From positions 31,698 to 95,697 of the forward strand of contig NZ_WWDL01000024.1 in assembly GCF_009848505.1 (NCBI RefSeq): a DNA stretch of 64,000 nucleotides, written 5' to 3'. Of the stretch, positions 35,409 to 45,310 are shown piece by piece. The DNA comes from Muricoccus harenae. GTDB taxonomy: Bacteria > Pseudomonadota > Alphaproteobacteria > Acetobacterales > Acetobacteraceae. A program made the translations under genes and the position numbers. Each line of letters opens with the position of its first letter. Position 1 is the first letter of the stretch. The notes below the pieces were generated by a model. The model did not search any database. It was not told the origin of the DNA and worked only from the letters and a program-made list of their open reading frames with translations.

Positions 35409-37142
35409 ATGGTTTTGAAGGTTCCGAAGGCGGACGCGTTGTCCAATACTCTTGCCGCCTGTCGGTCGCAGTTCACAGCGGTAGGCGTATTCAGCCTCGT
35501 CGTGAATCTGCTTCAACTTACCGTCTCCCTTTACATGATGCAGGTTTTCGACCGTGTCCTGGCGACACGGAGCACGGACACGCTGCTCTGGCTGACCCTG
35601 GTCGCCATCAGCGCGATCGGGGTGCTGGCCTTGCTGGAGGGGGTGCGTTCTCAGGTCATGCAGCGCGTGGCGGTGTGGGTGGAGAGCCGGGTCGCGCCTG
35701 AGGGCTTTGCCCGCGCCCTGGAGGCCACGCTGCGGGACCGGCCCTATCGCATGGAGGCCCTGCGGGACCTCGCCGTCTGCCGCAACTGGCTCTCAGGCCC
35801 AGGGGCGCTGACCCTCTATGACGTGCCCTGGGTGCCAATTTACCTCGGCGTCGTCTTCCTCCTGCACCCGATGCTGGGCTGGATCGCAACAGGCGGCGCC
35901 GTGATCCTCTTCGCCCTGGCGCTGGCCAGTGAGCTGGCAACCTCCGCCCCGCTCCGCCAGGCTGGCACCGCCTCCATGGCTGCCCAGAAGCGGGCCGACG
36001 CCATCGCCCGCAACGCCGAGGCGGCGGATGCCATGGGCATGCTGCCCGCCCTGCTGCGCATCTGGCGCTCGGCGGTCTCCCAGGCCGTGCCGCTGCAGGA
36101 AAAGGCCGCGGATCGCGCCGCCATACTGATGTCGGCCACGAAGTTCGTCCGGCTGGCGGTCCAGATCGCCGTGCTGGGCATCGGCGCCTGGCTCACCCTG
36201 AAGCAGGAGATGACCTCGGGCGCGGCCATCGCCGGCTCGATCATCATGGGCCGTGCCCTGGCTCCGGTGGAGCAGTTGATTGGCGGCTGGAAGAACCTTG
36301 TCCAGGCCCGCCAGGCGCTGCGCCGGCTTCGCGCCTTCCTGTCCATGCCGCGCCTGCGGCCGGATGCGGAGCCCCTTCCCGCCCCCCAGGGACGCCTGAC
36401 CGCCGAACGCCTGACCTTCGGCCTCCCGGGCCAGATGACCCCGCTGGTGAAGGGTGTCTCCTTCAGCCTGGAGCCCGGCGAGAGCCTCGGCATCATCGGT
36501 CCGTCGGGCTCGGGCAAGACCACCCTGCTCCGGCTGCTGGTCGGCACCCTCACCCCGATCGCCGGCAGCGCGCGGCTAGACGGCGCCGATCTCTCCACCT
36601 GGCCGCGCGAGGACCTGGGCCGCCATATCGGCTACCTGCCGCAGGATGTGGAGCTGTTCGAGGGCACCGTGTTCCGCAACATTGCACGGCTGCAGCCGGA
36701 TGCGCCGCCCGAGGCGGTCCACCGCGCCGCACGTCTTGCGGGCTGCCAGGATGCCATTCTGCGCCTGCCGCAGGGCTTCGAAACCGAGATCGCCGATGGC
36801 GGCGCCCCGCTTTCCGGCGGGCAGCGGCAGATGGTGGGCCTCGCCCGCGCCCTCTACGGCTTCCCTCGCCTCATCATCCTGGACGAGCCCGACAGCAGCC
36901 TGGACGGCGATGCCGAGGCGCGTCTGCTCGAGGGGCTTGCGGCCTTGAAGGCGGCGGGCAGCACCGTGGTGCTGGTCAGCCACCGGCCGTCCCTCATCCA
37001 GGGCGTCGATAAGGTTCTGGTCATGCGCGACGGCGCGGCGGAGCTGTTCGGCCCGCGCGCCGAGGTGCTGGCCCGCCTCCGCGCTCCCCGTCCCGTCCAA
37101 GCCCCCCGCCCGGGCCCCAGTCTTCCGGGAGTGGCCGCATGA
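35409..37142 (+). CDS. Type I secretion system permease/ATPase (PrtD/HlyB family)
   Basis: A 577-residue inner-membrane ABC exporter. Six-helix transmembrane domain at about 20-310 without an N-terminal C39 peptidase or C39-like domain, which places it with PrtD/LipB-type exporters of RTX proteases and related proteins. The ATPase has Walker A GPSGSGKTTLLRLL near 364, signature LSGGQRQMVGLARAL, and Walker B RLIILDEPDSSLDGD. The ATG at 35409 has GGAGAG upstream. It overlaps the HlyD gene by four bases. No substrate gene (RTX repeats) is seen nearby. Confidence 0.95.
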   Translation: MVLKVPKADALSNTLAACRSQFTAVGVFSLVVNLLQLTVSLYMMQVFDRVLATRSTDTLLWLTLVAISAIGVLALLEGVRSQVMQRVAVWVESRVAPEGFARALEATLRDRPYRMEALRDLAVCRNWLSGPGALTLYDVPWVPIYLGVVFLLHPMLGWIATGGAVILFALALASELATSAPLRQAGTASMAAQKRADAIARNAEAADAMGMLPALLRIWRSAVSQAVPLQEKAADRAAILMSATKFVRLAVQIAVLGIGAWLTLKQEMTSGAAIAGSIIMGRALAPVEQLIGGWKNLVQARQALRRLRAFLSMPRLRPDAEPLPAPQGRLTAERLTFGLPGQMTPLVKGVSFSLEPGESLGIIGPSGSGKTTLLRLLVGTLTPIAGSARLDGADLSTWPREDLGRHIGYLPQDVELFEGTVFRNIARLQPDAPPEAVHRAARLAGCQDAILRLPQGFETEIADGGAPLSGGQRQMVGLARALYGFPRLIILDEPDSSLDGDAEARLLEGLAALKAAGSTVVLVSHRPSLIQGVDKVLVMRDGAAELFGPRAEVLARLRAPRPVQAPRPGPSLPGVAA

Positions 37143-38512
37143 GCCTCACCACCACCTCCAATGCCGCCGGCGGCCTGCCGGCCGTCCCCTTTTCCTCGCC
37201 GCCCGTGACGCAGCCGATCCTGGAACGGCCCCGGCCGCGTACCAGCGGGCCGGTCATGCTCGGTTTGGCTGCGCTCCTGGCCTTCGGCGGCGGGCTGACT
37301 GCCTTTTCCGTGCTGGTGCCGCTCAGCGAGGCCGCCATCGCTCCCGGTGTCATCAAGGCCGAAGGCAGCCGCCGCACCGTCGCCCATCTGGAGGGCGGCA
37401 TCGTGCGCGAGATCCTCGTGCGGGACGGCGACACCGTGCGCGTCGGACAGCCGCTGATGCGGCTGGACGACGTGCAGGCCGGCGCGAACCATGATGCCCT
37501 GCGGGCGCAGCGCTGGGCCCTCCTCGCCCAGGACAGCCGCATCGCCGCCGAACTCGCGGGGGCGACGGAGATCGCTTTCGCGCCTGCGCTGATGCAGGCC
37601 AACGAGGCCCGGGCCCTGGAAGCCATCAACGGCCAGCGTGTCCTCTTCGCCTCCCGCCAAGCCAGCTTGCGGAGCCAGTTGCAGGTGCTCGAGCAGCGCA
37701 TCCTGCAGCACCAGTCGGTCGGCACCTCCGCCGAGGCGCAGCTGATCAGCCAAAGGCGGCAGCTCGAGCTTCTCCAGCGCGAGGAAGCGGACGTCCGCGG
37801 CCTGGTGCGCCAAGGGCTGGAGCGTATGCCCCGCCTGCTCGCGCTGCAGCGGCAGCTCGCCGCCACCGAGGGCACCATCGCGGACCTGACCGCCCAGAAG
37901 GACCGCGCCCGCGCCCAGGTGGCCGAGGCCGAGGCACAGATCCGGCAGGTGCTCGACCAGCGGGTGCAGGAGGTCTCGACCGAAGGGCGCGAGATCCGCG
38001 CAAAGCTCAACGAGGTCGAGGAGAAGCTGCGCGCCGCCGAGGACGTCTCCGCCCGCCGCGAAATCCTGGCGCCGGAGGACGGTACCATCCTGAACACGCG
38101 CTTCTTCAACCCCGGCGCCGTGGTGCGCGCGGGCGAGGCGGTGATGGAACTCGTGCCGGCGCGCGACAAGCTGATCGCCGAGGTGCAGGTCGCGCCCACC
38201 GACATCGACGTGGTGCATCCCGGCCTCCAGGCCGAGGTGCGGCTGCCCGCTTTCAAGCAGCGCCTGGTGCCCTTCCTGAACGGCGAAGTGACGGTGGTTG
38301 CGGGAGACGTGACCAGCGAGGAGCGGACGATGCGCGAATACTACCGTGTGCGCATCGCCATCGACGAGGGCCAGCTGGCCCGGCTGGAGAATGTGGAGCT
38401 GCGTGCCGGCATGCCGGTCGAGGCGCAGATCCAGATCGGCGAGCGCTCCTTCCTGCGCTACATGATCCAGCCGATCCTCGACAGCTTCCACCGCGCCTTC
38501 CGCGAGCAATAG
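37139..38512 (+). CDS. Type I secretion membrane fusion protein (HlyD family)
   Basis: A 457-residue periplasmic adaptor linking the ABC exporter to a TolC-like channel. Short cytoplasmic N-terminus, one membrane helix (VMLGLAALLAFGGGLTAFSV), then the barrel-sandwich domain (HLEGGIVREILVRDGDTVRV), a long coiled-coil hairpin (about 130-300, with QRRQLELLQREEADVRGLVR), and the second half of the sandwich (ILAPEDGTILNTRFFNPGAV). Ends RYMIQPILDSFHRAFREQ, typical of PrtE/HlyD. Co-transcribed with the ABC gene. No TolC homologue in the window. Confidence 0.95.
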   Translation: MSLTTTSNAAGGLPAVPFSSPPVTQPILERPRPRTSGPVMLGLAALLAFGGGLTAFSVLVPLSEAAIAPGVIKAEGSRRTVAHLEGGIVREILVRDGDTVRVGQPLMRLDDVQAGANHDALRAQRWALLAQDSRIAAELAGATEIAFAPALMQANEARALEAINGQRVLFASRQASLRSQLQVLEQRILQHQSVGTSAEAQLISQRRQLELLQREEADVRGLVRQGLERMPRLLALQRQLAATEGTIADLTAQKDRARAQVAEAEAQIRQVLDQRVQEVSTEGREIRAKLNEVEEKLRAAEDVSARREILAPEDGTILNTRFFNPGAVVRAGEAVMELVPARDKLIAEVQVAPTDIDVVHPGLQAEVRLPAFKQRLVPFLNGEVTVVAGDVTSEERTMREYYRVRIAIDEGQLARLENVELRAGMPVEAQIQIGERSFLRYMIQPILDSFHRAFREQ

Positions 38513-38520
38513 GACTGAGC

Positions 38521-38802
38521 ATGGCCGAACTCCCGACCCTTTTCGCCGACGGCGTCCTGGAAGCCAGCATCCGGCATGGCGTGGCGCGGCTGAAGCTGGC
38601 CGTGCAGGATGGCGACGGGAAGCCGTCGCCGAGCGGGCTGCTCGTAATCCCGCTGGCGCAGCTTCCCGGGGTGGCCGGAACCATCACCCGGCTCCTGCGC
38701 GAGGTCGAGGCGAAGGCGCGTGAGGCCCAGGCTGCCGCGCCCGCGGCAGGCGGGGAAGCCGCGCCCGACGGGCCCCCGGCCGCCTTCCGCTTCCAGGGCT
38801 GA
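38521..38802 (+). CDS. Small protein of unknown function following the type I secretion genes
   Basis: A 93-residue protein not recognised as a known family. It starts 8 bases after the HlyD stop and has codon use like its neighbours, so it is likely real and co-transcribed. The first 65 residues look folded (ASIRHGVARLKLAVQDG, LLVIPLAQLPGVAGTITRLL, ending in a helix with REVEAKAREA); the last 25 are Ala/Pro/Gly-rich. No signal peptide and no RTX repeats, so it is not an obvious secreted substrate. A chaperone, regulator or accessory role in secretion would be inference only. Confidence 0.7.
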   Translation: MAELPTLFADGVLEASIRHGVARLKLAVQDGDGKPSPSGLLVIPLAQLPGVAGTITRLLREVEAKAREAQAAAPAAGGEAAPDGPPAAFRFQG

Positions 38803-38881
38803 GCTGGGCAGATCCGGCCCGCGCTGGCGGGCATGGATATAACCCCCTGGCCGATCCGGCCGCGTGGAGGGATGCTGCGCC

Positions 38882-39715
38882 ATGGCGTATCGCATCCCTC
38901 TCCTCCTGCTTCTCGCCGCACTGGCGGCCATGCCGGCGCAGGCCCAGCCCGCGTCCCGCTGGGCTGCCGTCCCGGCACCTTCGGACGGACCGGCACGCAG
39001 CATCGGCGGCACCTCGCTCGGCTGCATCCAGGGCGCCGAGCGGCTGCCGCCGGAAGGTCCGGGCTGGCAGGCCGTGCGCCTTTCCCGCAACCGCAACTGG
39101 GGCCATCCCGTCCTGATCTCCGCCCTCCGCAGCCTTGCCGGGCGGGCGCGGCAGGCTGGATATGCCGATCTCTGGATCGGCGATCTCGGGCAGCCGCGCG
39201 GCGGGCCGCTGCCCTGGGGCCATGCGAGCCACCAGACCGGGCTGGACGCCGATATCTGGCTCGACCTCTCGCTCAAGCCCCGGCTTCCGGCCGAAGCGCG
39301 GGAGTCCATCCCCGAACGCTCCCTGGTCTTGCCCGACGAATCCGCCGCCGACCCGCGCCTCTTCACCGATGCGCATGCACGGCTGATCCGCATGGCCGCC
39401 GAGTTGCCGGGCCTCGACCGCGTACTGGTGAACCACGGCATCAAGCGCAGCCTCTGCGCCGCTCATGCCGGCGAGCCTTGGTTGCGCTATGTCCGGCCCT
39501 GGCGTGGCCATGACAGCCACATGCACATTCGCCTGCGCTGCCCGGCCGGAAGCCCGGAATGCCATGACATTCCGCCCCCGCCGCCGGGCGACGGTTGCGA
39601 TGCGAGCCTGGCCTGGTGGCTGAGCCCCGAGGCGCGCAACCCGCCCCGCCGCGGCACTCCAGGCCCACCGCCCCGCCTGCCCGCAGCCTGCACCGCCCTC
39701 CTTTCCGGACACTGA
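38882..39715 (+). CDS. mepA: Penicillin-insensitive murein endopeptidase MepA
   Basis: A 277-residue periplasmic LAS-type metallopeptidase that cuts D-Ala-meso-DAP cross-links in peptidoglycan. Signal peptide MAYRIPLLLLLAALAAMPAQ then AQPAS. Zinc and catalytic motifs: HASHQTGLDADIWLD (His and Asp ligands) and the C-terminal HDSHMHIRLRC. Several cysteines are in the right places for the family's disulphides. The ATG at 38882 follows GGAGG; a GTG six codons upstream (38864) would disturb the signal peptide. It may help a secretion or envelope machine pass the cell wall, but this is only positional. Confidence 0.93.
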   Translation: MAYRIPLLLLLAALAAMPAQAQPASRWAAVPAPSDGPARSIGGTSLGCIQGAERLPPEGPGWQAVRLSRNRNWGHPVLISALRSLAGRARQAGYADLWIGDLGQPRGGPLPWGHASHQTGLDADIWLDLSLKPRLPAEARESIPERSLVLPDESAADPRLFTDAHARLIRMAAELPGLDRVLVNHGIKRSLCAAHAGEPWLRYVRPWRGHDSHMHIRLRCPAGSPECHDIPPPPPGDGCDASLAWWLSPEARNPPRRGTPGPPPRLPAACTALLSGH

Positions 39716-39722
39716 GCGCGGC

Positions 39723-40115
39723 TCAGCCCCAGGCCCGGAAAGCGTCCTCCACTCGTCTCATCCCTTGCGGCGCGACGAGGATGACGTCGAAGCGGATGCC
39801 GGACACGCCATGGCCGGGATGGGCGGCAAGCCAAAGCTCGGCCGCTCCCATGATCCGGGCCTGCTGGCGGGGCGCGATTGAAAAGGCCGCCTCGGCCAGG
39901 CTGGCCCGGTTCTTCACTTCGATAAAGGCGAGCAGCCCCTCCCGCTCGGCGACCAGATCCAGCTCTCCGCGCGGGCTGCGGACGCGCCGGGCCAGCACCC
40001 TCCAGCCACGCGCCTCCAGCGCCGATGCTGCGCGCGCCTCGGCCTCGAGGCCACGCCGTTCGGCAGCGCGCCTGGCCTGCTCCTGCGCATCGGATTGCTT
40101 GGCTTCGGGGTCCAC
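39723..40115 (-). CDS. YraN family (UPF0102) endonuclease-fold protein
   Basis: A 130-residue protein of the UPF0102/YraN family, which has a Holliday-junction resolvase-like PD-(D/E)xK fold. The motif is [20 protein letters not shown] (Asp then ExK), near residues 49-68. The function of the family is not settled. GTG start at 40115. The gene is divergent from gamma-glutamyltransferase with only 36 bases between, and convergent with mepA with 7 bases between. Homologues often sit near rsmI or gloB-type genes, which is not the case here. Confidence 0.88.
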   Translation of the reverse strand: MDPEAKQSDAQEQARRAAERRGLEAEARAASALEARGWRVLARRVRSPRGELDLVAEREGLLAFIEVKNRASLAEAAFSIAPRQQARIMGAAELWLAAHPGHGVSGIRFDVILVAPQGMRRVEDAFRAWG

Positions 40116-40151
40116 CCTGGCAGATTAGCCCGTACACCCATGGAGTCGGCC

Positions 40152-41834
40152 ATGCGCCAACTGATCGCCGCCCTCCTTCTTCTCCTGGCACTGCCGGCCC
40201 TCGCCCAGGAGCCAGCCCGGCGGCAGATGGTGGCCGCGGCGCATCCCCTCGCGGCCGAGGCCGGATTGGATGCGCTGCGCCGCGGCGGCGGCGCGGTGGA
40301 TGCGGCGGTTGCCGTTCAGGCCGTGCTCACTCTGGTGGAGCCGCAATCCAGCGGCATCGGCGGCGGCGCCCTGCTGCTGCACTGGGATGCGGAGGACCAG
40401 GTCGTCTCCGCCTTCGACGGGCGCGAGGCCGCGCCCGCCGGCGTGCAGCCCGATCTCTTCCTGCGACCCGACGGCACGCCCCTGCCCTTCTATGATGCAG
40501 TCCTTTCCGGCCGCAGCGTCGGCGTGCCGGGAACGGTCGCGATGCTGGAGCTGGCGCATGCCCGCCACGGCAGGTTGCCCTGGGATTCACTGTGGCAGCG
40601 CGCCATCGACCTGGCGGAGGAGGGCTTCCCCGTCTCCGCGCATCTGGCCGCGGTCATTGCGGCCGATGCCCCGCGCCTCGTCCGCCACCCCTCCACCCGT
40701 GATTACTTCCTCCGCGGCGGCAACAACCCGCTGACGGAGGGCGAGCGGCTTCGAAACCCCGCCCTGGCCGAGACCTTCCGGCGCATCGCCCAGGAGAAAT
40801 CCGCGGCGCTTCTGCGCGGCCCGATCGCCGCCGCCATCGCCAACGCCGTTCGGGGCCATGGCGAAGGCGGGCTGATGACGGTGGACGACCTCGCCGCCTA
40901 TGCCGCGAAGGAGCGCCAGCCGCTCTGCCACCCCTACCGTGCCTACCGGATTTGTGGCTTCCCGCCCCCTTCTTCCGGCGGGGTGGCGGTGGGACAGATC
41001 CTGGGCGTGCTCGAACATTTTGACATGCCGCGCCTGGACCCGCACGGCCCCGAAGCCGCGCAGCTGATCGCGGAAGCCGGCCGGCTGGCCTTCGCTGACC
41101 GCGCGCAATACCTGGCCGATAGCGACTTCGTGCCCGTACCCGTGCGCGGCCTGTTGGAACCGGCCTATCTCACCCTCCGCGCACAGCTCGTCTCGCCTGG
41201 GCGCGCGATCACCGAGCCCCGCGCGGGCAATCCCCGCTGGCGCGAGACGCTGCGCCAGGCGCCGATGCCGGAGGCGGTGGAGAACGGCACGAGCCACATC
41301 TCGATCGTCGATGCGCGGGGCAATGCCGTCGCCATGACCACCACCGTGGAGGATGCCTTCGGTGCCCGGCTGATGGTCGGCGGCTTCATCCTGAACAACG
41401 AGCTGACCGACTTCTCCTTCCGCCCGGATATCGAGGGCCGCGCCGTGGCGAACAGGGTCCAGGGCGGCAAGCGGCCACGCTCCTCCATGTCGCCCAGCCT
41501 GGCTTTTGACGCGCAGGGCAAGCTCTTCGCCGTGGTGGGCTCGCCCGGCGGGGCGCGCATCATCGGCTATGTCGCCCAGACGCTGGTCGCGTTGCTGGAC
41601 TGGAATCTGCCGCCGCAGGAAGCCGTCTCGCTGCCGCATGTCGGCACGTTGGGCGGGGCCGTGGAGTTGGAGGAGGGCACGCCCGCTACCGAACTCTCCG
41701 GCCCCCTCCAGGCGCGCGGCCAGCGGATCGACATCCGCCCGATGAATTCCGGCCTTCAGGCCATACGCGTGACGCCTGCAGGGCTCGCCGGCGGCGCCGA
41801 TCCGCGCCGCGAGGGTGTCGCGATCGGAGAGTGA
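40152..41834 (+). CDS. ggt: Gamma-glutamyltransferase
   Basis: A 560-residue periplasmic Ntn-hydrolase precursor that cleaves glutathione and other gamma-glutamyl compounds. Signal peptide [18 protein letters not shown]. The large subunit contains QPSSSGIG-like [16 protein letters not shown]. The autoprocessing/nucleophile Thr is at about residue 380 in [14 protein letters not shown], followed by [10 protein letters not shown] and the [12 protein letters not shown] oxyanion loop. The ATG at 40152 follows GGAG; an ATG at 40140 adds four residues. Its products (glutamate and Cys-Gly) would be substrates for a dipeptide importer such as the one just downstream. Confidence 0.93.
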   Translation: MRQLIAALLLLLALPALAQEPARRQMVAAAHPLAAEAGLDALRRGGGAVDAAVAVQAVLTLVEPQSSGIGGGALLLHWDAEDQVVSAFDGREAAPAGVQPDLFLRPDGTPLPFYDAVLSGRSVGVPGTVAMLELAHARHGRLPWDSLWQRAIDLAEEGFPVSAHLAAVIAADAPRLVRHPSTRDYFLRGGNNPLTEGERLRNPALAETFRRIAQEKSAALLRGPIAAAIANAVRGHGEGGLMTVDDLAAYAAKERQPLCHPYRAYRICGFPPPSSGGVAVGQILGVLEHFDMPRLDPHGPEAAQLIAEAGRLAFADRAQYLADSDFVPVPVRGLLEPAYLTLRAQLVSPGRAITEPRAGNPRWRETLRQAPMPEAVENGTSHISIVDARGNAVAMTTTVEDAFGARLMVGGFILNNELTDFSFRPDIEGRAVANRVQGGKRPRSSMSPSLAFDAQGKLFAVVGSPGGARIIGYVAQTLVALLDWNLPPQEAVSLPHVGTLGGAVELEEGTPATELSGPLQARGQRIDIRPMNSGLQAIRVTPAGLAGGADPRREGVAIGE

Positions 41835-41887
41835 CCCCATCTGAGCAAGGACGCCGCGCGACCTGCGGCCGAAGACGGAGAAGACCC

Positions 41888-42373
41888 ATGCGCCGCCCCG
41901 CCCTCGCCCTGCTCGCCGCCATCGCCCTCGCCGGCCCCGCCTCAGCGGCCGACGAGACGGCGCAAATCGGCTATGTGAACACGGCCCTGACCAATCTCGG
42001 CCTGACCCGCAGCCACCGTATCGTGGTGGAGCGCTTCGACGATCCGGATGTGCGCAACGTCGCCTGCTACATCAGTCAGGCGCGCACCGGCGGCATCTCC
42101 GGCATGGTGGGCGTGGCGGAGGACCCGGCTCGCTTTGCCCTTTCCTGCGCCGCCACCGGTCCGGTGGAGATCCTGCCCGGCGCGCAGCGCGGCGAGCGCG
42201 GCGAGGTGGTGCATGAGAGCTCCACCTCCTTCTTTTTCAAGGAAACCAGGGTTCATCGCTTTGTCGATGAGCAGCGGAACGCCGTGGTCTATCTCGCCTG
42301 GTCCACCAAGCTGGTCGAAGGGTCACCCTTCAGCGCCGTGGCCGTCGTGCCGGTCGCCACCAGCATTCGCTAG
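41888..42373 (+). CDS. CreA family periplasmic protein
   Basis: A 161-residue protein with a signal peptide (RRPALALLAAIALAGPASA) and the CreA domain: DDPDVRNVACYISQARTGG, GVAEDPARFALSCAATGPVE and the C-terminal VYLAWSTKLVEGSPFSAVAV. Cysteines in the YIS and LSC motifs are conserved in the family. The function of CreA is unknown in spite of its name. ATG start after GGAGAAG. It is 53 bases after ggt and converges on the second oligopeptide transporter with 17 bases between. Confidence 0.9.
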   Translation: MRRPALALLAAIALAGPASAADETAQIGYVNTALTNLGLTRSHRIVVERFDDPDVRNVACYISQARTGGISGMVGVAEDPARFALSCAATGPVEILPGAQRGERGEVVHESSTSFFFKETRVHRFVDEQRNAVVYLAWSTKLVEGSPFSAVAVVPVATSIR

Positions 42374-42390
42374 AGGGCGCGCCCCGCCGG

Positions 42391-43413
42391 TCAGGCCGCC
42401 GTCCGCGCCTCGAAGCCGTCGCGCCCTTCCTCGACGGCGTGGCAGGCGACGAGGGTCTGGGGCGTACCGCGCGCCGGGATCAGAGCCGGCCGCTCGGCGC
42501 GGCAGCGGCCATTCGCCAACGGGCAGCGCGGATTGAATGTGCAGCCGGAGGGCGGATTGATCGGGCTCGGCACCTCGCCGCCGACGGGCTGGCGGTCCCT
42601 CCCGGCCATCTCCAGGTCCGGGATCGCTTCCATCAGGGCGCGCGTATAGGGGTGGCGCGGGGCGGTGAAGAGCGTCTCTGCGGGCGCGGATTCCACGATC
42701 CGTCCGAGATACATCACTCCCACCCGGTCGCTCACCTGCCGCACCACGGCGAGGTTGTGGCTGATGAAAAGATAGGTCAGGCCAAGGTCGCGCTGCAGCG
42801 CCTTCATCAGATTGAGGATCTGCGCTTGCACCGAGACGTCGAGCGCCGAGGTGGGCTCGTCGCAGACCAGGAAGTCCGGGTTGGAGGACAGGGCGCGCGC
42901 GATCGAGATGCGCTGCCGCTGCCCGCCGGAGAACTCATGCGGGAAGCGGTTGCCATCCGCAGGCGAGAGCCCGACCTGCTTCAGCAGCGCCCCCACCTTC
43001 TCCCGCAGCGCCCCGCCGCCATTGGCGATACCGAAGGCGCGGATCGGCTCCCCGATGATGTTTGCCACCCGCCAGCGCGGGTTCAGGCTGGCATAGGGGT
43101 CCTGGAAGATCATCTGCATCCGGCGGCGCTGCGCGACCGACTTCCGCGCCTCCGCCAGTTCCTGCCCCTCGAACAGCGCCGAGCCGGCACTCGGCTCGTA
43201 GAGCCCGACCGCAAGGCGCGCGACGGTCGATTTGCCGCAGCCGCTCTCGCCCACCAGGGACATGGTGGTCCCGCGCGGGATGGCGAAGGACACGCCGTCC
43301 ACGGCGCGCAGAGTGCGCTTGCCCTCCCTTGCCAGGATCCGCTGGAGCGCGGGTCTCGAGACGTCGAAATGGCGGCTGAGGTCGCGCGCCTCAAAGATGG
43401 GCGCCTCAGACAT
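42391..43413 (-). CDS. Second peptide ABC transporter, ATPase OppF/DppF type
   Basis: A 340-residue ATPase of the peptide-import family. Walker A is [14 protein letters not shown], signature [15 protein letters not shown], Walker B PDFLVCDEPTSALDVS, and the C-terminal extension has PSGCTFNPRCPLANGRC. It is a different set from that at 23186-27085, with clearly diverged sequence. The ATG at 43413 overlaps the previous gene's end by eight bases; a 35-residue upstream extension is not conserved. Last gene of the B-C-D-F unit. Confidence 0.93.
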   Translation of the reverse strand: MSEAPIFEARDLSRHFDVSRPALQRILAREGKRTLRAVDGVSFAIPRGTTMSLVGESGCGKSTVARLAVGLYEPSAGSALFEGQELAEARKSVAQRRRMQMIFQDPYASLNPRWRVANIIGEPIRAFGIANGGGALREKVGALLKQVGLSPADGNRFPHEFSGGQRQRISIARALSSNPDFLVCDEPTSALDVSVQAQILNLMKALQRDLGLTYLFISHNLAVVRQVSDRVGVMYLGRIVESAPAETLFTAPRHPYTRALMEAIPDLEMAGRDRQPVGGEVPSPINPPSGCTFNPRCPLANGRCRAERPALIPARGTPQTLVACHAVEEGRDGFEARTAA

Positions 43414-44395
43414 GGGCACGCTCCCGCGGCGCCTGGCTGTCAAAGAGCCAGCAGGCGGCCTTGGTCTCAGTCGCGTCCAGCAGCTCGGGGCGCTCCACGC
43501 GGCAGCGGTCGAAGACATGCGGGCAGCGCGGGTTGTAGGCGCAGCCCTGTGGAATCGCGTTCAGGCGCGGCATGGCGCCGTCGATCTGCGGCAGCAGATC
43601 CACCTTGTGCGAGAGCGGCGGGATGGAGGCCATCAACCCCGCCGAATAGGGATGCGCCGCCGCCTTCACCACCGAGCGCACGGGGCCGATCTCGGCCACG
43701 CGCCCGGCATACATGACGGCCACCCGGTCAGCGGTCTCCGCGATCACGCCCATATCGTGGGTGATGAGCATCACGGAGGTACCCTTCTCCCGCGTCAGCC
43801 GCTTCAGCAGGGCGATCACCTGCGCCTGGATGGAGACGTCCAGTGCCGTGGTCGGCTCATCGGCCACGACCATCTCCGGCTCGGCGCAAAGGGCGAGGGC
43901 AATCACCACGCGCTGCCGCATGCCGCCGGAGAACTGGTGTGGATAAGCGTCGATCCGCTCGGAGGCGGCGGGGATGCCCACCATCTCCAGCCAGCCGATT
44001 GCGCGGCGTCGGGCCTCGGCCGCGTCGATGTCGAGATGCGTCCGCATCGTCTCGGTCAGCTGGTGGCCAACCGTGTAGAGCGGGTTCAGCGTCGTCAGCG
44101 GGTCCTGGAAGATGGCGCCGATCCGCTTGCCCCGGATCTTGCGCATCTCGCGCGGGGGCAGGTTATCGATCCGCTGGCCGCGGAGAAAGATGGAGCCGCC
44201 CGCGATGCGCCCCGGCGGCTCCAGCAGGCCGATGATTGCGGCGCCGGTCATGGACTTTCCGGCGCCCGACTCCCCCACCACGCCCAGCACCTCGCCCGGC
44301 GCGATCTCGAAGGAGACGCGGTCGAGCGCGCGGAGCGTGCCGCGCCGCGTGGGAAACTCGACGACGAGGTCCCGGACCTCCAGCAGAGCGGCCAT
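43406..44395 (-). CDS. Second peptide ABC transporter, ATPase OppD/DppD type
   Basis: A 329-residue ATPase. Walker [15 protein letters not shown], signature [15 protein letters not shown], Walker [19 protein letters not shown], cysteines of the C-terminal extension in [15 protein letters not shown]. The A instead of C in the Walker A loop differs from the first transporter's ATPase. ATG at 44395 overlaps the permease stop (TGATG); an upstream frame of 35 residues is antisense noise. Confidence 0.92.
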   Translation of the reverse strand: MAALLEVRDLVVEFPTRRGTLRALDRVSFEIAPGEVLGVVGESGAGKSMTGAAIIGLLEPPGRIAGGSIFLRGQRIDNLPPREMRKIRGKRIGAIFQDPLTTLNPLYTVGHQLTETMRTHLDIDAAEARRRAIGWLEMVGIPAASERIDAYPHQFSGGMRQRVVIALALCAEPEMVVADEPTTALDVSIQAQVIALLKRLTREKGTSVMLITHDMGVIAETADRVAVMYAGRVAEIGPVRSVVKAAAHPYSAGLMASIPPLSHKVDLLPQIDGAMPRLNAIPQGCAYNPRCPHVFDRCRVERPELLDATETKAACWLFDSQAPRERAHV

Positions 44396-45306
44396 CAGCG
44401 CAGCCTCGGGTTCAAGGCGTCGCGCAGCCAGTCGCCCAGCAGGTTCACCGACAGCACCATCACCACCAGCGCCAGGCCGGGGAAGATGGAGATCCACCAT
44501 TCGCCGCTGAACAGGAAGTCGTTGCCGATGCGGATGAGGGTGCCGAGGGAGGGCTGGGTCGGCGGCACACCGACGCCAAGGAAGGAAAGGGTAGCCTCCG
44601 ACAGGATGGCGAGGCCGAGATTGAGGGTGGCGAGCACCAGCAGCGGGCCCAGAACATTGGGCAGCACATGGGTCAGCATGATGCGCGCCGGGCTGATGCC
44701 GATCACCCGCGCCGCGAGCACGTATTCCTTGTTGCGCTCCACCATCGCCGAGCCGCGCACGGTACGGGCGAAGCGCGGCCAGTCCGACACGCCGATGGCA
44801 AAGATCACCACGTAAAGGGCGAGGTGGTCATGCACCTCGCGCGGCAGGGCCGCGCGCGCGATGCCATCCACCATCAGCGCGACGAGGATACTCGGGAAGG
44901 TCAACTGGATGTCGGCGATGCGCATCAGCACCGCATCCACCACCCCGCCCGCATAGCCCGCGACCAGCCCCACGAGCACGCCCAGCAGCAGGGCGAAGGC
45001 CGTGGCTGAGATGCCGACGAAGAGCGACACCCGCGCGCCATACATGATGGCCGATAGGACGTCCCGCCCCTGGTCGTCCGTCCCAAGGAGATGGGCCATG
45101 GAGCCCTCCTCCATGAAGGCGGGCGGGTTGAAGGCGTCCATCAGGTCGAGGCTGGCGAGGTCGAAGGGGTTGAAGGGCGCCAGGATCGGGGCCGCGACAG
45201 CACCCAGGATGCAGACCAGCGCCACCACGGCCGAGATCACGGCTGTGGGCGTGGTGCGGAAGGACCAGAAGAGATCGCTGTCCCACAGACGGGAGAGAGC
45301 GCTCAT
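44395..45306 (-). CDS. Second peptide ABC transporter, permease OppC/DppC type
   Basis: A 303-residue permease. First membrane helix PTAVISAVVALVCILGAVAA, then the OppC-type periplasmic signature LGTDDQGRDVLSAIMYGAR, and a five-helix core. The EAA loop is AARVIGISPARIMLTHVLPN. The ATG at 45306 gives MSALSRLWDSD; a 15-residue extension upstream is rejected. Four bases after the OppB-type gene. Confidence 0.92.
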   Translation of the reverse strand: MSALSRLWDSDLFWSFRTTPTAVISAVVALVCILGAVAAPILAPFNPFDLASLDLMDAFNPPAFMEEGSMAHLLGTDDQGRDVLSAIMYGARVSLFVGISATAFALLLGVLVGLVAGYAGGVVDAVLMRIADIQLTFPSILVALMVDGIARAALPREVHDHLALYVVIFAIGVSDWPRFARTVRGSAMVERNKEYVLAARVIGISPARIMLTHVLPNVLGPLLVLATLNLGLAILSEATLSFLGVGVPPTQPSLGTLIRIGNDFLFSGEWWISIFPGLALVVMVLSVNLLGDWLRDALNPRLR

Positions 45307-45310
45307 CGCC

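Noticed and set aside
35401..35418. ATG at 35401 close to GGAGAG before the secretion ABC gene
   Set aside because: The frame stops after five codons; the ABC start at 35409 is in another frame. A leader peptide cannot be excluded but nothing supports it.
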